Shown here one piece after another: positions 58,738-64,000 of a stretch of 64,000 nt of DNA. Source of the DNA: SBBG01 sp033717875 (GTDB lineage Bacteria; Pseudomonadota; Gammaproteobacteria; Ga0077554; Ga007554); NCBI GenBank assembly GCA_033717875.1, contig JADDKJ010000006.1, positions 1-64,000 of the forward strand, in the 5' to 3' direction. Position numbers and translations under genes: made by a program. Numbering within the stretch: position 1 is the stretch's first letter; every line of letters begins with the position of its first letter. The notes below the pieces were generated by a model. That model saw only the letters and a program-made list of their open reading frames with translations, was not told the DNA's origin and searched no databases.

Positions 58738-59696
58738 CCACGGATGTAATACCGGACGCCGGAAAGGAAAACGAGAACACGGCCGAAACCGCCGCTGCGA
58801 GCAGTGGGCCAGGCAGGCAATTGCGCGAGGCGCGCGAGGCCCTGGGCCTGTCGCAGGCGGACATCTGCCGCCAGCTTCATCTTGAACCCAAGATCGTCAC
58901 CGCCATCGAGGCCGATGATTACCGCAATCTGCCACCGCGCACCTTCGTCATCGGCTATTTGCGCAATTACGCGCGGCAAGTGAATCTGCCCGCCGAAGCC
59001 ATCGTCGCGGGCTATGAGCGCCTCGGCTTTGCGCCGCAGCCGGTGCGGCTGGATGCCACGCGCGAGAAAAAGTCGGAGCATAGAAGCGACAAGGCGGTGC
59101 GCATCACCAGTTACCTGCTCGCCCTGGCCGTGATCGTGCTGCTTGCGGTCTGGTGGCAATATCAGGAAAACATTGAACCACCGTCACAGCCGCAGTCGCT
59201 GGAAAGCGCGATACCCGGTGAGATACATGAGGAACCGGCCGCGCCGTCCGCCATTGTCCCCGCGCCTATCGCTCCATCCGCTCCGGCCACTCCCTCCGCG
59301 CCCGAGGCTCCCGCCGCCTCCCCGGAGGCAACGGCTGAGCAGATGACCACCACGCCCGCGCCATCTTCCCAGGCGCCTGCTCCGTCGTCCACGGCGGGCG
59401 TCAATAAACCGCCCGTTCCCGCGGCGGCCTCGCTCGACAGCGCGACCGTGCAATTGCGTTTCGAAAGCGATTCCTGGGTGGAAATCAACGACGCCAACGG
59501 CAAGCGCCTGTTCTTTGCGACGGGCAAGACGGGCGAAGTGAAGACGTTGAAAGGCCCCGCGCCCTTCGATGTGGTGCTGGGCAACGCGCCGGGCGTGAAG
59601 ATCGAATATAATGGGTCTCCTTTTGATCTGAAACCGTACACCCGGGGAACCACCGCGAGTTTCACGCTGGGTGTGCCAGAGAATATCGCGCGCTAG
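58734..59696 (+). CDS. rodZ: cell-shape protein RodZ
   Basis: RodZ links MreB to the cell wall machinery. The 320-residue protein has an N-terminal helix-turn-helix (LREAREALGLSQADICRQLH), one transmembrane helix (ITSYLLALAVIVLLAVWW, ~residues 121-139), a long Pro/Ala-rich periplasmic linker, and the C-terminal RodZ beta domain (VQLRFESDSWVEINDANGKR). Confidence 0.93.
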   Translation: MTTDVIPDAGKENENTAETAAASSGPGRQLREAREALGLSQADICRQLHLEPKIVTAIEADDYRNLPPRTFVIGYLRNYARQVNLPAEAIVAGYERLGFAPQPVRLDATREKKSEHRSDKAVRITSYLLALAVIVLLAVWWQYQENIEPPSQPQSLESAIPGEIHEEPAAPSAIVPAPIAPSAPATPSAPEAPAASPEATAEQMTTTPAPSSQAPAPSSTAGVNKPPVPAAASLDSATVQLRFESDSWVEINDANGKRLFFATGKTGEVKTLKGPAPFDVVLGNAPGVKIEYNGSPFDLKPYTRGTTASFTLGVPENIAR

Positions 59697-59699
59697 GTT

Positions 59700-60782
59700 A
59701 TGCACCAGGAAAGCCCCATCAAACGCCGCAAATCACGCCAGATATGGGTTGGCAAGGTTCCCGTCGGCGGCGATGCGCCCATCGCCGTGCAGAGCATGAC
59801 CAATACCGAAACCTGCGATGTGGCGGCGACGGTCGCCCAGATTCGCGCCTTGCAGCGCGCCGGGGCCGACATCGTCCGCGTTTCCGTGCCGACCATGGAC
59901 GCCGCCGAAGCGTTCGGAATGATCCGCAAGGAAGTCGACATCCCGCTGGTGACGGACATCCATTTCGATTACAAGATCGCGCTGCGTGTGGCGGGCCTGG
60001 GCGCGGATTGCCTGCGCATCAATCCCGGCAACATCGGCCGCGAGGACCGGGTGCGCGCCGTGGTCGACGCCGCCCGCGAGCGCAACATCCCGATTCGCAT
60101 CGGCGTGAATGCCGGTTCGCTGGAAAAGGATCTGCAAAAGAAATACGGCGAGCCTACGCCGCAGGCGCTGGTGGAGTCGGCGATGCGTCATATCGACATG
60201 CTCGACAAACTGGATTTTCAGAATTTCAAGGTCAGCGTCAAGGCCTCCGAGGTGTTCATGACGGTCCACGCCTACCGCGAGCTGGCGCGGCAGATCGAGC
60301 AACCTTTGCATCTGGGCATCACCGAGGCGGGGGCGCTGCGCTCGGGCACGGTGAAATCCGCCATCGGCCTGGGCATGCTGCTGATGGAAGGCATCGGCGA
60401 CACCATTCGCGTCTCGCTGGCGGCCGATCCGGTGGAGGAAATCAAGGTCGGTTTCGATATTCTCAAGAGCCTGCGTCTGCGCAACAAGGGCATCAACCTG
60501 ATCGCCTGCCCGTCCTGCTCGCGCCAGGAGTTCGACGTGATCGGCACGGTGAACGCCCTGGAAGCGCGTCTGGAAGACATTCTGGAACCGCTGGACGTTG
60601 CCGTCATCGGCTGCGTGGTCAACGGCCCCGGCGAGGCGAAGATCGCCCAGATCGGCCTGACTGGCGGCTCGCCCAATCTGCTCTATATCGACGGCAAACC
60701 CGGCCGCAAGCTGGGCAACGAAGCGCTGGTCGATGAGCTGGAAAAAGCCGTCCGCGAGCGCTTGAAGGCGCGGCAGGAATAG
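59700..60782 (+). CDS. ispG: 4-hydroxy-3-methylbut-2-enyl-diphosphate synthase IspG
   Basis: IspG is a [4Fe-4S] enzyme of the non-mevalonate isoprenoid pathway. The 360-residue protein shows VPVGGDAPIAVQSMTNTETC, DIHFDYKIAL, and cluster cysteines in IACPSCSRQEFDV and GCVVNGPGEA. Start 59700 is 3 bp after the rodZ stop. Its need for Fe-S clusters fits with the nearby isc genes, though no direct link is shown. Confidence 0.97.
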   Translation: MHQESPIKRRKSRQIWVGKVPVGGDAPIAVQSMTNTETCDVAATVAQIRALQRAGADIVRVSVPTMDAAEAFGMIRKEVDIPLVTDIHFDYKIALRVAGLGADCLRINPGNIGREDRVRAVVDAARERNIPIRIGVNAGSLEKDLQKKYGEPTPQALVESAMRHIDMLDKLDFQNFKVSVKASEVFMTVHAYRELARQIEQPLHLGITEAGALRSGTVKSAIGLGMLLMEGIGDTIRVSLAADPVEEIKVGFDILKSLRLRNKGINLIACPSCSRQEFDVIGTVNALEARLEDILEPLDVAVIGCVVNGPGEAKIAQIGLTGGSPNLLYIDGKPGRKLGNEALVDELEKAVRERLKARQE

Positions 60783-60819
60783 GGCGAACCCCCGCCCCCA
60801 CCTCAACGATAACCTATCC

Positions 60820-62103
60820 ATGCCTCAAGCCATCCAAGCCATTCGCGGCATGAACGACATCCTGCCCGAGCAGGCCGCATACTTCCGTTTCGTCGAAGAC
60901 AGCGCGCGCGCGGTGCTGGGCGGTTATGGCTACAGCGAGATCCGCCTGCCGGTGGTGGAGAAGACCGAGCTGTTCGCTCGTACCCTGGGCGAGGTGACCG
61001 ATATCGTCGAGAAAGAGATGTACACTTTTCTCGACCGCAACGGCGACAGCCTGACGCTGCGTCCCGAGGGCACCGCGGGTTGTGCGCGGGCGGCGATCGA
61101 GAACGGCCTGCTGCACAATCAGGTGCAGCGGCTGTGGTATCACGGGCCGATGTTCCGCCACGAGCGCCCGCAGCAAGGGCGCTACCGGCAATTCCAGCAG
61201 ATCGGCGCCGAAACCTTCGGCATGGCCGGCCCCGACATCGACGCCGAACTGATTCTGCTCACCGCCCGGCTGTGGCGCGTGCTCGGCCTGCAGGACAACG
61301 TGGCGCTGCATCTCAATTCCCTGGGCACGCAGCAGGCGCGCAACGCCTACCGCGCCCATCTGGTAGAGTATTTTTCCGCGCACGCCGAACTTCTTGATGA
61401 AGACAGCAAACGCCGCCTGCACGCCAATCCGCTGCGCATCCTCGACAGCAAAAATCCCGCGATGCAAACCTTGATCGAAGGCGCGCCGCGTTTTCTGGAG
61501 ATGCTCGACGACGAATCCCGCCAGCACTTCGCCGCGCTGTGCGCCCTGCTCGATGCCGCGGGGCTGCGCTATGTCGTCAACCCGCGCCTGGTGCGGGGTC
61601 TGGATTATTACGGCAAGACCGTGTTCGAGTGGGTGACCGATCGTCTCGGCGCCCAAGGCACGGTCTGTGCCGGCGGACGCTATGACGTGCTGGTCGAGGA
61701 GCTGGGCGGCAGAGCCACGCCGGCGGCGGGTTTCGCCATGGGCGTGGAACGCCTCGTCGCCCTGCTGGCGGAAAGCGGCGCAACGCCACCCGCACCCGTG
61801 CCGCATCTTTATGTCGTGGTACAGGACGAGCGCTTTACGCAACACGGTTTGTTGCTCGCCGAAGCGCTGCGCAACGACCTTCCCGGCGTGCGGGTGCAGG
61901 TGAATTGTGGCGGTGGCAGCTTCAAAAGCCAGCTCAAACGCGCCGACAAGAGCGGCGCGAGATACGCTATTCTACTGGGCGAAGACGAAGTTGCGCGCGG
62001 CGAAGCCACAGTCAAACCGCTGCGCGAAGATCAACCGCAGCAGGTAATGGCTCAAACAGCGCTGGCCGAATATCTTGAAAGGGCACTTCTAAAAATTCGC
62101 TGA
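60820..62103 (+). CDS. hisS: histidine--tRNA ligase with a repeat-encoded C-terminus
   Basis: HisRS charges tRNA-His. The 427-residue protein has AIRGMNDILPEQ, class II motif 2 MFRHERPQQGRYRQFQQIG, and the His-specific RGLDYYGKTVFEW. The anticodon-binding domain ends near AEYLERALLKIR. The final codons and the TGA are supplied by the left inverted repeat of the short element that begins at 62081. Confidence 0.96.
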   Translation: MPQAIQAIRGMNDILPEQAAYFRFVEDSARAVLGGYGYSEIRLPVVEKTELFARTLGEVTDIVEKEMYTFLDRNGDSLTLRPEGTAGCARAAIENGLLHNQVQRLWYHGPMFRHERPQQGRYRQFQQIGAETFGMAGPDIDAELILLTARLWRVLGLQDNVALHLNSLGTQQARNAYRAHLVEYFSAHAELLDEDSKRRLHANPLRILDSKNPAMQTLIEGAPRFLEMLDDESRQHFAALCALLDAAGLRYVVNPRLVRGLDYYGKTVFEWVTDRLGAQGTVCAGGRYDVLVEELGGRATPAAGFAMGVERLVALLAESGATPPAPVPHLYVVVQDERFTQHGLLLAEALRNDLPGVRVQVNCGGGSFKSQLKRADKSGARYAILLGEDEVARGEATVKPLREDQPQQVMAQTALAEYLERALLKIR

Positions 62104-62220
62104 AGCCGCGATGGCGGCGTTGGAAATGCGCTCAAAATGCTCATGTACTCCGTGTACACTCCGCTTTTTCGCGCATTTCCGCCTTGCCCTCGCGTCTTGA
62201 TCGAATTTTTAGAAGCACCC
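62081..62220 (-). repeat. 140-bp short mobile element, copy B
   Basis: Complete copy with terminal inverted repeats GGGCACTTCTAAAAATTCG and, at the right end on the other strand, GGGTGCTTCTAAAAATTCG. It is inverted relative to copies A and C. The centre has CATGTACTCCGTGTACACTC, itself near-palindromic. The left end lies inside hisS; the right end is 26 bp before yfgM. Confidence 0.82.
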
Positions 62221-62245
62221 TTAAAAACCTGATCGAGGAATAGAC

Positions 62246-62878
62246 GTGGAAGGCTATACATCGGAAAAAGAGCAACTGGAATCCTTCAGAGGCTGGTGGA
62301 AAAAACACGGCAGCGCCGCCATCACCGTCCTGATGCTTGCCGCCGCCGTCGCGGTCGGCATGCAATGGTGGCGCAGCCACTCCGCCTCCCAGGCCGGGGC
62401 GGCCTCCATGGAATACCAGCAGCTCGCGGCGGGGCTGGCCAAAAACAATCCCCAGGCCGTGCAGGATCGCGCCACGCGCATCATCGGCCAATATGGTGAC
62501 ACGCCCTACGCCCCGCTGGCGGCGCTGGCGCTGGCGAAGATCAAAATGGAACAGGGCGACAGCAAGACCGCCCGCACCCATCTCCAATGGGTGCTCGATC
62601 ATGGCGATGAACCTGCTATCCAGCATATCGCCCGGCTGCGCCTGGCGCGTATCCTGTTCGCCGACGGGGACACCGCCGCCGCGCTTGCCTTGCTCAACGC
62701 CGCTGTTCCGGCGGCCTTCGCCACCGCCTACGAGGAACTGAAAGGCGACATCCACGCCGCCACCGGCAAGACCACCGAGGCGCGTGCCGCCTATACCAAG
62801 GCCCTGGCCGCGCTGGAGCCGGGTTCCGCCGAACGCCAGCAATTGCAGATGAAGCTCGACGACCTGGGGCCGGCGTGA
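62246..62878 (+). CDS. yfgM: YfgM family protein (tetratricopeptide, SecYEG-associated)
   Basis: A membrane-anchored periplasmic protein of 210 residues. It begins with a cytoplasmic stretch YTSEKEQLESFRGWWKKHG, then a transmembrane helix (AAITVLMLAAAVAVGMQWW) and helical TPR-like repeats. YfgM works with PpiD at the Sec translocon. It always precedes bamB in this order. The start may be GTG at 62246, which gives MEGYTSEKEQ. Confidence 0.9.
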   Translation: MEGYTSEKEQLESFRGWWKKHGSAAITVLMLAAAVAVGMQWWRSHSASQAGAASMEYQQLAAGLAKNNPQAVQDRATRIIGQYGDTPYAPLAALALAKIKMEQGDSKTARTHLQWVLDHGDEPAIQHIARLRLARILFADGDTAAALALLNAAVPAAFATAYEELKGDIHAATGKTTEARAAYTKALAALEPGSAERQQLQMKLDDLGPA

Positions 62879-62881
62879 GAT

Positions 62882-63045
62882 GGGTACCTCTGAAAATTCG
62901 ATCAAGGTGCGAGGGCAAGGCGGAAATGCGCGAAAAAGCGGAGTGTACACGGAGTCTGCCGTTTCCCGGCCCCGCATTTTGAGCGCCCCCTGTTATAGAA
63001 GGGCAACGACGCCATCGCACCTTCAGCGAATTTTTAGAGGTGCCC
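62882..63045 (+). repeat. 164-bp short mobile element, copy C
   Basis: Ends GGGTACCTCTGAAAATTCG and, on the other strand, GGGCACCTCTAAAAATTCG. The left half matches copies A and B (GGAGTGTACACGGAGT); the centre is rearranged. The element fills almost the whole gap between yfgM and bamB. Its right end carries AGAGG, 7 bp before the bamB ATG. Confidence 0.82.
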
Positions 63046-63047
63046 AG

Positions 63048-64000
63048 ATGGCAATGCGCCGTCTGCTATCGCTGACACTGCTGGCATTGCTTGTCAGCGG
63101 CTGCGCCAGCACGCCGGAAGCCGATCCGCCCGCCAAGCTCGAACCGTTGAGCGGCGGCGCGCCGGTGCGGACGCTGTGGTCAAGCAGCTTCGGCGCGAAG
63201 ATGGAAGGACAGCTTCAGCGTTTTGCGCCCCTGCTTGAAAACGGCAAGCTCTATGTCGCTGATACCCAGGGCCGGGTTGCGAGTATCGATGCCGCCAGTG
63301 GCAAGACCTTGTGGATGGTCGAAACCAAGGCGAAGATTTCGACCGGCCTTGCCAGCGGCGGCGCACTGCTGCTGGCCGGTACGCGCGACGCCGGAGTGCT
63401 GGCGCTGCGCAAGGAAGACGGCGCGCCGGCATGGCGCAGCGCGGTTTCCAGCGAAGTGCTCGCTCCGCCCGCCGGGAGTGACAGCGCCATCGTGGCGCGC
63501 ACCGTGGATGACAAGGTATTCGCGCTCGACGCCAAAACCGGCAATCGCCTGTGGAGCTATGGTCAGGCCGTTCCCGTGCTGACCCTGCGCGGCACGGGTG
63601 CGCCGGTGGTGGTGGGCGACAAGGTGCTCGTCGGCTTCGCCAATGGTACGCTGGCCGCGCTCGGTCTTGCCGATGGCAAGGTGTTGTGGGAAGCGAAGGT
63701 CTCCACACCGCAAGGCCGTTCCGAACTGGAGCAAATGGTGGATGTCGATGCCAATCCCGTCGCGGCCGATGGCGTGGTCTATGCCGTTTCCTTCCAGGGA
63801 AGACTGGTGGCCGTGTCGCTCGATTCCGGCCGTCTGCTGTGGGCGCGTGACATGTCCTCCTTCAACGATATGGCGTTCGATCAGGAGCGCCTTTACGTCA
63901 CCGACAGCGACAGCCAGATCTGGGCGCTCGACCGCGCCAGCGGCGCGGCGCTGTGGAAACAGGACAAACTGCGCGGCCGCGCCGTCACCGCCCCCGTCAT
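63048..64000 (+). CDS. bamB: outer-membrane assembly lipoprotein BamB (partial, runs off the window)
   Basis: BamB is a beta-propeller lipoprotein of the BAM complex that inserts outer-membrane proteins. The N-terminus MRRLLSLTLLALLVSGCAST has lipobox LVSGC. PQQ-like blades follow: GRVASIDAASGKTLW, VFALDAKTGNRLWSYG, LAALGLADGKVLWEAK and IWALDRASGAALWKQD. The gene is open to the last base. The ATG at 63048 (or 63054) uses a ribosome site contributed by the adjacent repeat. Confidence 0.95.
   Translation, partial: MAMRRLLSLTLLALLVSGCASTPEADPPAKLEPLSGGAPVRTLWSSSFGAKMEGQLQRFAPLLENGKLYVADTQGRVASIDAASGKTLWMVETKAKISTGLASGGALLLAGTRDAGVLALRKEDGAPAWRSAVSSEVLAPPAGSDSAIVARTVDDKVFALDAKTGNRLWSYGQAVPVLTLRGTGAPVVVGDKVLVGFANGTLAALGLADGKVLWEAKVSTPQGRSELEQMVDVDANPVAADGVVYAVSFQGRLVAVSLDSGRLLWARDMSSFNDMAFDQERLYVTDSDSQIWALDRASGAALWKQDKLRGRAVTAPV

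Noticed and set aside
1..64000. CRISPR array
   Set aside because: No regularly spaced direct repeats were found despite the Cas3''-like genes at the left edge.

Overview
The window reads as a chromosome segment of a gammaproteobacterium. The housekeeping order supports this: pncC-thpR-recA-recX-alaS-lysC-csrA-tRNA-Ser-tRNA-Arg on the left, fdxA-mutS and suhB in the middle, and trmJ-cysE-iscR-iscS-iscA-ndk-rlmN-pilW-rodZ-ispG-hisS-yfgM-bamB on the right. Core genes are GC-rich. RegB/RegA redox sensing and pseudoazurin suggest a respiratory, possibly denitrifying organism. I cannot name a genus from the sequence alone.

Layout. 0.1-1.8 kb: two tandem Cas3''-type HD nuclease genes, the second broken by one in-frame stop, and a pRiA4b ORF-3-like gene. 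2.3-12.4 kb: regBA, pncC, thpR, a VapBC pair, recA-recX-alaS-lysC-csrA and two tRNAs. 12.4-20.3 kb: a decayed defence island beside tRNA-Arg. It holds remnants of a tyrosine integrase, an AbiEi antitoxin, HsdM, DUF1016 and Fic proteins, an IS5-like element sitting on a deletion, a SEC-C protein, a VapBC pair and a frameshifted HsdR. 20.4-29.3 kb: a co-directional iron/heme block on the minus strand. From a Fur box it runs hemP, a four-repeat CbiX-like exported protein, a small membrane protein, a TonB-dependent heme receptor, three small proteins, pseudoazurin, two ferritin-like proteins and rtcA. 29.3-30.7 kb: an ISNCY/IS1202-like element with an 18-bp target duplication. 30.8-36.5 kb: VapBC, tex, a Phd/ParE pair, slyX, alr and a Dabb protein. 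36.5-44.3 kb: a four-gene restriction-like cluster (adenine methylase, RhuM, SF2 helicase, GIY-YIG protein) abutting a truncated Uma2 gene. 44.4-48.2 kb: fdxA, mutS, suhB. 48.4-52.2 kb: one AT-rich gene for a 1274-residue P-loop ATPase, lodged between suhB and trmJ. 52.4 kb to the end: trmJ through the start of bamB.

How the parts fit. The iron block looks like one module: capture of heme at the outer membrane, a chelatase-fold protein that may act on tetrapyrrole outside the cytoplasm, and iron storage by the ferritin-like proteins. The two best candidates for undescribed defence biology are the methylase/RhuM/helicase/GIY-YIG cluster and the lone 1274-residue ATPase. Each has a 31-bp near-perfect palindrome just upstream of a start codon. 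Short non-autonomous elements also shape the core: one family supplies the last codons and stop of hisS and the ribosome binding site of bamB.

Limits. Several genes carry single-base or short-duplication frameshifts (vapC, hsdR, rhuM, a ferritin gene, both transposases). Real decay and assembly error cannot be told apart here.
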